Shown here one piece after another: positions 52,579-60,632 of a DNA stretch of 64,000 bases. This DNA comes from JAENVT01 sp963773085 (lineage in GTDB: Bacteria > Actinomycetota > Acidimicrobiia > Acidimicrobiales > Ilumatobacteraceae). The position numbers were made by a program, and so were the translations under genes. Position 1 is the first letter of the stretch. Every line of letters begins with the position of its first letter. The notes below the pieces were generated by a model. The model did not search any database, was not told the DNA's origin, and saw only the letters and a program-made list of their open reading frames with translations. Where the stretch lies: contig CAVYZS010000008.1 in the NCBI GenBank assembly GCA_963773085.1, forward strand, positions 62,001-126,000. Direction: 5' to 3'.

Positions 52579-53985
52579 GTGACCAAACGTCAACGAAGTC
52601 TGTACACCTTCAGCGCGACTGCGGTGCTGATCCTGGCGGCCTGTGGTGGCGGGGGCAACAGCTCCGACACCTCGCCGGCCGCCACCGTCGGCGAAACGAC
52701 CGCAGCTGCCAGCGAGACCACCGCGGCAGCCACTGAAACGACGGCCGCCGCCACCGAAGAGACCACTGCAGCCACGGAACCGGCCCCCGCGGCGGGTTGG
52801 ACGGTTGACACCTCGGTGTGCGCCGACGCCGCGCTCGCCGAGCAGCCCATTGAAGGCGACATCAAGATCGCCTCGGCGATGCCGCTTTCCGGCGGCCCGG
52901 CGGCCGCATTCGGGCCGGTCAAGGATGGCTTCCAGCTGTTCCTCGACTACGCCGGCGAGCAAGGTCTCCTGCCCGGGTACACGATCACCGCCGACATCCG
53001 TGACGACCAGTACGACGCCACGCAGACTCCCGGCGTTGTCGAGGGCCTGATCGACGACGGCGCCCACATCTTCTCCGGCATCATCGGCACGCCCAACAAC
53101 CTGGCGGTTCGCGACGTGCTCAACGAGGAGTGCATCCCGCAACTGCTCGCCCTCACCGGCTCGCCGTCTTGGGGCGAAGTTGCCGACTACCCATGGACCA
53201 CCGGCGCCCTGATCCCCTACGACATCGAGGCTTCGATCTATGCCACCAAGCTCAACGAACTCAAGCCCGGCGCCACGGTGGCGCTGTACTCCGTCAACAG
53301 TGAGTTCGGCAAGGCGTACGTCGATGCGTTCAAGAAGCAGGCCGACGAGCTCGGCTTCACGATCGTCGACGAGCAGACCGTCGAGCCACCGGTCAACGAC
53401 CCGCCGACCACGCAGGTCGGCAGCATCGCCAGCAAAGCACCCGACGCAATCATCGCAGTGCCCCTCGGTCTGCAGTGCCCGGCCTTCCTCAACGAACTCG
53501 CCAACGCCAAGGCTCAGACCGCCGGCTGGTCGCCGCTGGTGTTCGTCACCAACACGTGTGCGTCAAAGCTGTTCTTCGGCTTGGCCGGTGCCAATGCCGA
53601 AGGCGTGTACACCTCGAACCACCTGACCGATTCCAATGACCCGAAGAACGCTGCCGACCCGGGCGTCAAGACCTTCCTCGACGCCTATGCCGCTGCCGGC
53701 TTGGCCGGCGATCCGGGGGTCACCTCGGCTGGGTGGAATGTCGGTGAGATCACGGTCGCCATCTTGAGGGCCGCACTCGACACGGGAACGCTGAGCCGCA
53801 AGTCGATCATGGAGGCTGCCCGTAACATGACCTATGCACCGACGTTGGTCCGCGAAGGAATTCAGTACAAGATGAACGGCGCCGACGATCCGTTCGCCTT
53901 CCAGACGCTGCAGGTCCTTCAGTGGAACGTCGCCACGCAGACCTTCACCGAGATCGGCGATCCGATCACCCAGTTCGAAAGCTGA
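52579..53985 (+). CDS. livJ: ABC transporter substrate-binding lipoprotein, LivJ type
   Basis: Intact 468-residue periplasmic-binding-fold protein anchored as a lipoprotein (TFSATAVLILAACGG lipobox). A Thr/Ala/Glu-rich linker (residues 30-65) leads to a type I binding fold: GDIKIASAMPLSGGPAAAFG, YTITADIRDDQYDATQTPGV, FSGIIGTPNNLAVRDVLNEE, VALYSVNSEFGKAYVDAFKK and DAIIAVPLGLQCPAFLNELA. The gene ends before a strong hairpin at 54001-54031. GTG 52579 is one nucleotide after livM. It would deliver a hydrophobic amino acid or related solute; the ligand is not predictable here. Confidence 0.9.
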   Translation: MTKRQRSLYTFSATAVLILAACGGGGNSSDTSPAATVGETTAAASETTAAATETTAAATEETTAATEPAPAAGWTVDTSVCADAALAEQPIEGDIKIASAMPLSGGPAAAFGPVKDGFQLFLDYAGEQGLLPGYTITADIRDDQYDATQTPGVVEGLIDDGAHIFSGIIGTPNNLAVRDVLNEECIPQLLALTGSPSWGEVADYPWTTGALIPYDIEASIYATKLNELKPGATVALYSVNSEFGKAYVDAFKKQADELGFTIVDEQTVEPPVNDPPTTQVGSIASKAPDAIIAVPLGLQCPAFLNELANAKAQTAGWSPLVFVTNTCASKLFFGLAGANAEGVYTSNHLTDSNDPKNAADPGVKTFLDAYAAAGLAGDPGVTSAGWNVGEITVAILRAALDTGTLSRKSIMEAARNMTYAPTLVREGIQYKMNGADDPFAFQTLQVLQWNVATQTFTEIGDPITQFES

Positions 53986-54000
53986 TCACTCGTTGATGCA

Positions 54001-54031
54001 GGGTCCCACCCGCACATGTCGGGTGGGACCC
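54001..54031. terminator. Rho-independent-type hairpin closing the liv operon
   Basis: A perfect 12-bp stem, gggtcccacccg against cgggtgggaccc, around a seven-base loop, begins 15 nt after the livJ stop and ends five nucleotides before the convergent lipoprotein gene's stop. Being symmetrical, it can stop transcripts from both directions; T-tracts are weak on both sides. Confidence 0.75.
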
Positions 54032-54035
54032 TTCG

Positions 54036-54440
54036 TCACCCCGTCTTGATGCAGCTGAAGAACTTCTGAATCACTTCCGGTGTGGGTGTTCCACCGGCCG
54101 CCACCAGCTTGCGCAGTCCGTCGTCGGACAGCAGCTTGGTGAAGCACTCCTTGTCGACCTTCATCCCGGCCGCCTCGAACTGGGCGATCATCACATCGAT
54201 CAGCTCCTGCGGCACGCTGAGGTCGCTGGGGATCGAGGCTCCCTCGGGAATCGTGAGGTCCGGGATTGTCACACCTCCCGGCAGCGTGATATCCGTCGGC
54301 AACGTGATACCGGGCGGCAGGGTGTCTCCCGTTTGTGTTGTCACGTCGGGCGGGAGGGTCAACGGGTCGTCGCCTCCGCAGGCGGACAACAGGCCCAAGG
54401 CGGCGATGGATGCGAGCACTCCACAGATGATCGGTTTCAT
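54036..54440 (-). CDS. Small hypothetical lipoprotein with TLPxxIT-like repeats
   Basis: Intact 134-residue protein. The signal peptide MKPIICGVLASIAALGLLSAC ends at a lipobox Cys. The mature N-terminal half contains degenerate six-residue units (TLPPGI, TLPTDI, TLPGGV, TIPDLT, TIPEGA), reminiscent of a beta-helix or an extended spacer. The C-terminal half (LIDVMIAQFEAAGMKVDKEC; LSDDGLRKLVAAGGTPTPEV; FFSCIKTG) is helical with two Cys that could form a disulphide. I do not recognise its function. An AAGGGA purine run precedes the ATG. Converges on livJ. Confidence 0.7.
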   Translation of the reverse strand: MKPIICGVLASIAALGLLSACGGDDPLTLPPDVTTQTGDTLPPGITLPTDITLPGGVTIPDLTIPEGASIPSDLSVPQELIDVMIAQFEAAGMKVDKECFTKLLSDDGLRKLVAAGGTPTPEVIQKFFSCIKTG

Positions 54441-54546
54441 GTTGGTCCCTTCGGTCGAGCGCACAGTGTGCCCGATTTCTGCACAGGAATGGGGTCGGCC
54501 CTGGTCGTCACCGTCGAGCACGGTTCGTAGAGTACGAGCCACGACC

Positions 54547-55206
54547 ATGGACATCACCGTCGCACCCGACCCGCCGGCCGCGGCGAACGAGGCCGCAGCC
54601 TGGATCGCCCGACAGCTTCGCAGCGCTGTGTCACGTCGTGGCGCAGCGTCGGTTGCGTTCAGCGGCGGGTCCACGCCGGCCCTCATGCTCGAGGCCTTGA
54701 CTGAACTCGAGGTGCCCTGGGTGGCAACCACCGTCTTCCAGGTCGACGAGCGGCTTGCGCCCGACGGGGATCCCGACCGGAACGCGCTGCTGCTCGACGT
54801 CTTGAGGCCGCTCCGGCCGACGATCCGGCTGATGCCGGTCACGGCGACCGATCGTGCTGCGGGCAGTGAGCGGTACGCGGCGCTGCTGCCCGAACGGCTC
54901 GATGTCGTGCACCTCGGTCTGGGTGACGACGGCCATACGGCGTCGTGGCCACCTGGTGATCCGGTGATCGATGATCAACGGTCCGTGGCGTTGACGGGGG
55001 AGTTCAACGGCAGGGCGCGCATGACCCTCACCGTCCCGGTCGTCAACGCGGCCCGGCACCGGCTGGTGTTGGCTACCGGCGTGGCCAAGGCAATGATCGT
55101 CGAACGATGGCTGCTCCACGATCACACATTGCCGATCGATCGGGTCAGCCGTCCCAACACGGTGGTGATACTCGACGCTCGAGCGGCGGCACGATTGCCA
55201 CACTGA
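54547..55206 (+). CDS. pgl: 6-phosphogluconolactonase
   Basis: Intact 219-residue enzyme hydrolysing 6-phosphogluconolactone in the oxidative pentose phosphate pathway. Motifs: AASVAFSGGSTPALMLEALT (phosphate loop SGGSTP), VFQVDERLAPDGDPDRN (DERxVPxxxxxSN-like), LDVVHLGLGDDGHTASWPPG (GxGxDGHTASLFPG-like, the catalytic His) and RMTLTVPVVNAARHRLVLAT. TAGAGT lies thirteen nucleotides before the ATG. It is followed after 36 bp by pgi, so the two central-carbon genes probably act together. Confidence 0.9.
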   Translation: MDITVAPDPPAAANEAAAWIARQLRSAVSRRGAASVAFSGGSTPALMLEALTELEVPWVATTVFQVDERLAPDGDPDRNALLLDVLRPLRPTIRLMPVTATDRAAGSERYAALLPERLDVVHLGLGDDGHTASWPPGDPVIDDQRSVALTGEFNGRARMTLTVPVVNAARHRLVLATGVAKAMIVERWLLHDHTLPIDRVSRPNTVVILDARAAARLPH

Positions 55207-55227
55207 AATTTCTGGGTCTCGGCTGGC

Positions 55228-55233
55228 TAGCGT
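55228..55233 (+). promoter_or_regulatory. Probable -10 box (TAGCGT) for pgi
   Basis: TAGCGT ends nine nucleotides before the pgi ATG in the 36-bp gap after the lactonase gene; the hexamer is identical to those before argG and the 42.9-kb membrane protein. Confidence 0.4.
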
Positions 55234-55242
55234 CTCGCAGCG

Positions 55243-56847
55243 ATGGACATCACGACCACACCCTCATGGTCTGCCCTGCAGTCGGTCGCCCGGCCCGCGC
55301 ACCTGCGCACGTTGTTCGCCGACGACCCACAACGGTCGGCGCGCTACCGCGTGCAGGCCGGCGACTTGTTGATCGACTACTCCAAGCACCTCATCGATGA
55401 CGACGTCATGCGCCGGCTGCTTGCCGTGGCCAGCACGGCAGGCATCGAGCGACGGCGGACGACGATGTTCGACGGCGAGGCCATCAATGTCACCGAGCGG
55501 CGCGCCGTGCTGCACACGGCGTTGCGTGCCCCACGTGACGCCATCGTGATGATCGACGGCCACAACGTCGTTCCCGACGTTCACGAGGTGCTCGGCAGGA
55601 TCACCACGTTCGCCGACAGAGTGCGCAGCGGGGCGTGGCGCGGGGCCACGGGCGAGACGATGCAGACGGTCGTCAACATCGGCATCGGCGGCAGCGACCT
55701 CGGCCCGGCGATGGCCTTCCTGGCGACCGAAGCGTTCGGTGACCGCAACCTGCGCTGCCGGTACGTCAGCAATGTCGACGGTGCCGACATCACCGGCAAC
55801 CTCGCCGATCTCGACCCGGCGACGACATTGTTCATCGTCAGTTCGAAGACGTTCACGACAATCGAGACGTTGACCAATGCCGGACAGGCGCGAAGTTGGT
55901 TGACGGCGAAACTCGGCGATGAGGCGGTTCGCAAGCACTTCGTGGCGGTCAGCACCAACGCCGAGGAGGTGTCCGCGTTCGGCATCGATACGGCCAACAT
56001 GTTCGGTTTCTGGGACTGGGTCGGTGGGCGTTACTCGGTCGATTCGGCCATCGGCTTGTCACTGGCGCTGTCGATCGGTCCGGCACGGTTCCGCCAGTTC
56101 CTCGATGGCTTCCGCATCATCGATCGCCACTTCCTCGAAGCCCCGTTGCACCTCAACGCCCCGGTGATCATGGCACTGCTCGGGATCTGGTACGGCAACG
56201 TGCACAATGCCCAGACCAAGGCTGTGCTGCCCTATGCCCACGAGTTGCGGCGGTTTCCGGCCTACCTCCAGCAGCTCGACATGGAGTCCAACGGCAAGAG
56301 CGTTCGTCTCGATGGGCTGCCGGTCGCGACGACCACCGGCCAGATCGTGTGGGGTGAGCCGGGTACCAACGGTCAACACGCCTTCTACCAACTGCTGCAC
56401 CAGGGCACCCGGCTGGTGCCGATCGACTTCATCGGATTCGCCCAGCCCAACCATCCGCTGGTCGCCCAGCACGATCTGCTGATGGCCAACCTGTTCGCCC
56501 AAGGCGAGGCGCTGGCGTTCGGTAAGACACTCGACGAAGTGATCGCCGAGGGAATCCCGGCTCACCAGCAGCCGCATCGCGTCTTCCCCGGCAACCGACC
56601 GAGCACCACGATCCTGGCGACACGACTCACTCCCAACGTGCTCGGTCAGCTGATAGCCCTGTACGAGCACATCGTGTTCGTCCAGGGCTGCATCTGGGAC
56701 GTCAACAGCTTCGACCAGTGGGGCGTGGAACTGGGCAAGGCGTTGGCCAACCGGATCACGCCGGAGTTGGTCGCCACCGACCCGCCGCACCACGACACGT
56801 CGACCAACGCCCTGATCGAGTGGTACCGCGCCAACCGCAGCATCTAG
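55243..56847 (+). CDS. pgi: Glucose-6-phosphate isomerase
   Basis: Intact 534-residue enzyme interconverting glucose-6-phosphate and fructose-6-phosphate. Signatures: VVNIGIGGSDLGPAMAFLAT, LFIVSSKTFTTIETLTNAGQ, MFGFWDWVGGRYSVDSAIGL (PGI signature 1 region), AYLQQLDMESNGKSVRLDGL and VWGEPGTNGQHAFYQLLHQG (catalytic Glu/His). The C-terminal FDQWGVELGKALANRITPEL contains the conserved active-site Lys. It occurs with 6-phosphogluconolactonase, as in pentose-phosphate gene groups. Confidence 0.95.
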   Translation: MDITTTPSWSALQSVARPAHLRTLFADDPQRSARYRVQAGDLLIDYSKHLIDDDVMRRLLAVASTAGIERRRTTMFDGEAINVTERRAVLHTALRAPRDAIVMIDGHNVVPDVHEVLGRITTFADRVRSGAWRGATGETMQTVVNIGIGGSDLGPAMAFLATEAFGDRNLRCRYVSNVDGADITGNLADLDPATTLFIVSSKTFTTIETLTNAGQARSWLTAKLGDEAVRKHFVAVSTNAEEVSAFGIDTANMFGFWDWVGGRYSVDSAIGLSLALSIGPARFRQFLDGFRIIDRHFLEAPLHLNAPVIMALLGIWYGNVHNAQTKAVLPYAHELRRFPAYLQQLDMESNGKSVRLDGLPVATTTGQIVWGEPGTNGQHAFYQLLHQGTRLVPIDFIGFAQPNHPLVAQHDLLMANLFAQGEALAFGKTLDEVIAEGIPAHQQPHRVFPGNRPSTTILATRLTPNVLGQLIALYEHIVFVQGCIWDVNSFDQWGVELGKALANRITPELVATDPPHHDTSTNALIEWYRANRSI

Positions 56848-56856
56848 ATCACCGCA

Positions 56857-58101
56857 TCACGGTTGATCGAGCGGTGTGACCCTGGCGAACAGCGCCTTCA
56901 GGTACGAACCCTGGGCAAACGTCACCGGATGATCGACAGCGTGTGCCGTGCGGCGTATCTCGATCAGGTCGTAGCCGGCGCGTTGTGCCGAGCCACGCAC
57001 GGCCGCGTAGAACTGTTCCTCGGTGATCCGGCTGGAACACGAGGCCTGCACCAACAGTCCGTCGGGACGCGTCAACTGCACGGCCCGCTGGGTGAGTTGG
57101 CCATAGGCATAGAGCGCTCGTTCGACGTTGGACTTGCGCTGGGCGAAGGATGGCGGATCGACGACGACGATGTCGTAATGCTTGCGGCGTTGGATGAGAC
57201 GGTCCATCACCTCGTAGGCATCGCCCACGATCGAGTCCTGCTCGCAGTGGCGCACGTTGGGCAGCGTGTCGTTGTGGGCGAAGTTGCGTCCAGCGGCGGC
57301 CAGCGCCGGCTCGCTCTGGTCGACACTGGTCACTCTGGTCGCGCCGCCGGCCGCGGCGTACACACCGAACCCACCGGATGCCGCGAAGATGTCGAGCACG
57401 CGCATTCCGGCCGCCATCGAACCGACGAGGGCGCGGTTGTCGCGCTGGTCGAGAAAGTGGCCGGTCTTCTGGCCGTTGACGACATCAGCTTCGAACATCA
57501 ACCCGTTCTCGTGGAACATCACCGGCGCGGTCGGCGTCTCACCGATCAACGCGATGCCCTCGCTCAACCCGTGAAGCCGCTGTTCAGACATGGTTCGCGC
57601 CAGACGCAGCACGAGCGCAGTCGGGTCGAACTGCTGGCCGATCACCGGCACCAGTGAGCGCAGATGGGGTATCCACACGGGGGAGTAGAGCTTCAGTACC
57701 AATGTGTCGGCGTAGCGATCGAGCACCAAGCCGGGGAACCCGTCGTTCTCGCCGTTCAACACGCGGTACCCGTCGGTGTCGTCGCCGATGGCGGCACGCC
57801 GCTCGAACGCGGCCGCGATGCGCTGGCGCCAGAACTCGCCGTCGATCGTCGCCGGCTTGCCGTGGTGCAGGATCCTTATCCGGATCGGTGAGCCCGGGTC
57901 CCACAGACCGATGGCGACGAAGTTGCGATCATTGTCGAAGATCACCGCCAGATCGCCGACGCCACCACGATGGCTGATCGACGTGATCGATTCGTTGAAG
58001 ATCCACGGGTGCCCGGCCGCGATCTGACGGCGGGCGTCGGGAGTGACCCTGACCGCCATTCGCTTCTCGCCCACCACGGGGAGCTGGTCGAGTACCGACA
58101 T
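56857..58101 (-). CDS. RlmI-like SAM-dependent rRNA (cytosine-C5) methyltransferase
   Basis: Intact 414-residue protein of COG1092. An N-terminal PUA domain (VTPDARRQIAAGHPWIFNES, GLWDPGSPIRIRILHHGK) precedes an EEHEE-type domain (GYRVLNGENDGFPGLVLDRY) and the Rossmann methyltransferase: GHFLDQRDNRALVGSMAAGM, VLDIFAASGGFGVYAAAGGA (SAM loop) and DIVVVDPPSFAQRKSNVER (DPPxF catalytic loop), then LLVQASCSSRITEEQFYAAV. Escherichia coli RlmI modifies C1962 of 23S rRNA; this protein may do the same. TACCCT ends six nucleotides before the ATG. Converges on pgi with a 9-bp gap. Confidence 0.88.
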   Translation of the reverse strand: MSVLDQLPVVGEKRMAVRVTPDARRQIAAGHPWIFNESITSISHRGGVGDLAVIFDNDRNFVAIGLWDPGSPIRIRILHHGKPATIDGEFWRQRIAAAFERRAAIGDDTDGYRVLNGENDGFPGLVLDRYADTLVLKLYSPVWIPHLRSLVPVIGQQFDPTALVLRLARTMSEQRLHGLSEGIALIGETPTAPVMFHENGLMFEADVVNGQKTGHFLDQRDNRALVGSMAAGMRVLDIFAASGGFGVYAAAGGATRVTSVDQSEPALAAAGRNFAHNDTLPNVRHCEQDSIVGDAYEVMDRLIQRRKHYDIVVVDPPSFAQRKSNVERALYAYGQLTQRAVQLTRPDGLLVQASCSSRITEEQFYAAVRGSAQRAGYDLIEIRRTAHAVDHPVTFAQGSYLKALFARVTPLDQP

Positions 58102-58107
58102 GCGCTC

Positions 58108-58142
58108 AGGGTATGCCGATGCTGCCGGGAATTCCCTACGCT
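58108..58142. promoter_or_regulatory. Divergent -10 boxes between rlmI-like gene and pafB
   Basis: TACCCT on the minus strand (58113-58108) ends six nucleotides before the methyltransferase ATG. TACGCT on the plus strand (58137-58142) ends six nucleotides before the pafB ATG. The 47-bp gap contains nothing else recognisable. Confidence 0.45.
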
Positions 58143-58148
58143 CCGGGC

Positions 58149-59072
58149 ATGGCCGATCAGCTCGAGCGCACCACGAACCTGCTGGCGCTGCTGCTCGAGA
58201 CGCGTGTGCCGTTGACCCTCGAAGAGATCGTCAACCAGCTCCGGGAGCAGTATCCGGCCGGGCACGCGGCGATGCGCGGTGCATTCGAGCGCGACAAGAG
58301 CCTGTTGCGCGACATCGGTGTGCCGATCGAGACCGAGGTGCTCGGTGGCGCTCGGGCCGGGCAGACCGCCTACCGCGTCGACCGTAATCGCTACGAGTTG
58401 CGCGACCTCGATCTGACCGACGCCGAACGCAGGGCGTTGCAGGTTGCCGTCGCTGCGGCGCGCACGACCGAGGCCGAGTTCGGGATGTTCAAGCTCGGCG
58501 GAGTAGCTGACAGCTCGGCATCGATCACCGCCAACCTTCCGCAGCTCGAGTTGCTGCCATCGCTGCGCGAAGCGATTGCGGCCCGGGCTACAGTCGCGTT
58601 CCAGTATCACGGCGCGGCGCGAACACTGCAGCCGTACGCGTTGCTGCTCCGCGAGGGCTTCTGGTACGTGATCGGCCACGACATCGGCCATCGCCAGGTA
58701 CGCACCTATCGGGTGGATCGGATCGAGGGTTCGGTCGAGCTCGGCGGGGGCGCCGAGTTCGAACGGCCCGACGACTTCGATCCCCGCACGGTCTTCCCAG
58801 CCGATCCGAAGGAGTTGGGCGGCGACGAAGGGCAGACGGCGATCGTCCGCGTCGACAGCACGCGAGCGACCTTTGCTGTTCGCGAGCTGGGTGAGGAGTC
58901 GATCGTGCGTCGATCGGCAGATGGCGGTGTGGAGGTCGAGGTGCCCTGCAGCAACCTCGATGCTTTTCGCTCGTGGCTGTTCGGCTGGGGTGTTCATGCC
59001 GAGTTGATCGCGCCGGCCGATGTGCGCGCTGGTTTGCTCGATTGGCTGCACTCGATGGCGGCACGCACGTGA
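58149..59072 (+). CDS. pafB: PafB-like WYL-domain transcriptional regulator
   Basis: Intact 307-residue protein. A winged-helix N-terminus (TTNLLALLLETRVPLTLEEI, VNQLREQYP, FERDKSLLRDIGVPIETEV) is followed by the WYL domain (RTLQPYALLLREGFWYVIGH and TYRVDRIEGSVE) and a WCX-type C-terminal part. In mycobacteria PafB and PafC form the heterodimer that induces DNA-damage genes independently of LexA/RecA. The adjacent pafC-like gene starts in a GTGA overlap. The proteasome accessory factor A gene that gives the name is not in the window. Confidence 0.85.
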   Translation: MADQLERTTNLLALLLETRVPLTLEEIVNQLREQYPAGHAAMRGAFERDKSLLRDIGVPIETEVLGGARAGQTAYRVDRNRYELRDLDLTDAERRALQVAVAAARTTEAEFGMFKLGGVADSSASITANLPQLELLPSLREAIAARATVAFQYHGAARTLQPYALLLREGFWYVIGHDIGHRQVRTYRVDRIEGSVELGGGAEFERPDDFDPRTVFPADPKELGGDEGQTAIVRVDSTRATFAVRELGEESIVRRSADGGVEVEVPCSNLDAFRSWLFGWGVHAELIAPADVRAGLLDWLHSMAART

Positions 59073-60025
59073 CGACGCGACGCGGACCACGGCGATCCGA
59101 CGACCGGCTGCGCCGGTTGCTGGTGATGCTGCCGTGGTTGATGGAACGTGGTGAGGTGCCGGTCGCCGAGATGGCCGCCAGGTTCGAGCTCACCGAGGCC
59201 GAGTTGATCGGAGACCTCGAGCTCGCTGCAATCTGCGGCCTGCCGCCCTTCATCGACGAGATGATCGATGTCTTCATCGACGAGGGCATCGTTTTCGCCG
59301 GCCTGCCCCGATTGTTCACCAAGCCCCTGCGGCTCACCGCACCGGAGGGCTTCGCCCTGCTCTCGGCCGCCAGAGCCGCGATGTCGCTCCCGGGCGCGGA
59401 CCCCGACGGCTCGCTCGCCCGCGCCCTGGGCAAGCTGGCGAACGTGCTCGGCGACGATGGCGTCGTCGTCGATGTTCCCCAGCCGCCCGCCACCGCAGAT
59501 CTGGCCGAGGCAGTCAACGACAACGCCCAGCTGCGCGTGCGCTACTGGTCGGCGAACCGAGACGAGGCGACCGAACGCGACGTCACCCCGCGCTCGATCT
59601 TCCTCGACCGCGGGCACTGGTACGTGATCGCCGATGACAGCCGCTCGGGGGAGTCGCGCACGTTTCGCATCGACCGTTTCGAGACGTGGGAGCGCACCGG
59701 CGTGATCGCTCCACCGATGGAGGGCTCGCCGACGGTCGCCCCGCCGAGCGGCGATCAGTGGTTTGCCGACAGCGACGTGCCGTCAGTGGTGCTTCGGCTG
59801 GAGCCGCGAGCCCGATGGGCGGCGGAGCGCTACCCGGTACGCGAAGAACACGACGATGGTGTCGTCTCGGTCGTGCGAATGGCGGTGGCGAGCGAGCAAT
59901 GGCTGCGAACATTGCTGTTGCGACTGGGCCCGCACGCACTCGTGCTCGAACCGCCGGAATGGCACGACCTCGGTGCCGAGGCGGCGCTGCAGCTGTTGGC
60001 GGTCTACGAGGCGAGCGACAGCTGA
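59069..60025 (+). CDS. pafC: PafC-like WYL-domain transcriptional regulator
   Basis: Intact 318-residue partner of PafB. HTH region: RLRRLLVMLPWLMERGEVPV, FELTEAELIGDLELAAICGL. WYL domain: VNDNAQLRVRYWSANRDEA, TPRSIFLDRGHWYVIADDSR and TFRIDRFETWERTG. C-terminal WCX part: VPSVVLRLEPRARWAAERY and LLLRLGPHALVLEPPEWHD. GTG 59069 overlaps the pafB stop by 4 bp, so the heterodimer subunits are translationally coupled. Its last 22 bp overlap the convergent exonuclease gene. Confidence 0.85.
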   Translation: MTTRRGPRRSDDRLRRLLVMLPWLMERGEVPVAEMAARFELTEAELIGDLELAAICGLPPFIDEMIDVFIDEGIVFAGLPRLFTKPLRLTAPEGFALLSAARAAMSLPGADPDGSLARALGKLANVLGDDGVVVDVPQPPATADLAEAVNDNAQLRVRYWSANRDEATERDVTPRSIFLDRGHWYVIADDSRSGESRTFRIDRFETWERTGVIAPPMEGSPTVAPPSGDQWFADSDVPSVVLRLEPRARWAAERYPVREEHDDGVVSVVRMAVASEQWLRTLLLRLGPHALVLEPPEWHDLGAEAALQLLAVYEASDS

Positions 60026-60573
60026 GCGGCACTGGTGATGCCGTGGGCTCGCAGTAAGTGAGGGAGCACCGCTGCAGTGGCATCGGCATCGGCCAGGGCA
60101 TCGTGGGGTCGCACCAGCTCGACGCCGTACCGGGCGCACAGATCGCCGAGACGATGAGACATCTGCCGGTCGGGATCGAGACGGCGTGACATGGTGAGGG
60201 TGCACAACGGGTTGACGATGGGCACGGCGACGCCGTGGGTCTTGCCGGCCTTGCGCAGGAACTCGACATCGAACGCGGCGTTGTGGGCCACGAAATGGGC
60301 GTCACCCAGCCGGGCTGACAGCTCGGCCAATACCTGTTGACCTGGTGGCGCCGACAGCACCATGTGGCGGCGGATGCCGTGGATGCCGACGGGGCCGACA
60401 CGGAACCACCACCGTCGCCGCGGGGCGACCAGGCTGGACCATCGGTCGAGCACACAGCCGTTTCCATCGACCACGACCAGGCCGATCTGCAGCACGTGGT
60501 GACGGCGCAACGACAGGCCCGACGTCTCGACATCGACAACCGCGAACCGCATGGCGTCGAGCTCCGCATCCAT
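60004..60573 (-). CDS. DnaQ-like 3'-5' exonuclease (DEDDh)
   Basis: Intact 189-residue nuclease. DEDDh motifs: FAVVDVETSGLSLRRHHVLQ (ExoI, D and E), HFVAHNAAFDVEFLRKAGKT (ExoII Asp) and RPHDALADADATAAVLPHLL (ExoIII His and Asp). This resembles DNA polymerase III epsilon-like stand-alone proofreading nucleases or RNase T-type proteins. TAGGGT lies seven nucleotides before the ATG, on the minus strand. No polymerase domain is attached. Confidence 0.88.
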   Translation of the reverse strand: MDAELDAMRFAVVDVETSGLSLRRHHVLQIGLVVVDGNGCVLDRWSSLVAPRRRWWFRVGPVGIHGIRRHMVLSAPPGQQVLAELSARLGDAHFVAHNAAFDVEFLRKAGKTHGVAVPIVNPLCTLTMSRRLDPDRQMSHRLGDLCARYGVELVRPHDALADADATAAVLPHLLRAHGITSAAQLSLAS

Positions 60574-60580
60574 GAGCCCA

Positions 60581-60586
60581 ACCCTA
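60581..60586 (-). promoter_or_regulatory. Probable -10 box (TAGGGT) for the exonuclease gene
   Basis: Minus-strand TAGGGT ends seven nucleotides before ATG 60573; no ribosome binding site is present. Confidence 0.4.
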
Positions 60587-60632
60587 CGCCCGGGGTGTCA
60601 CGCGGTGCGGTTCCAGGTCTTGGAACAGCTGC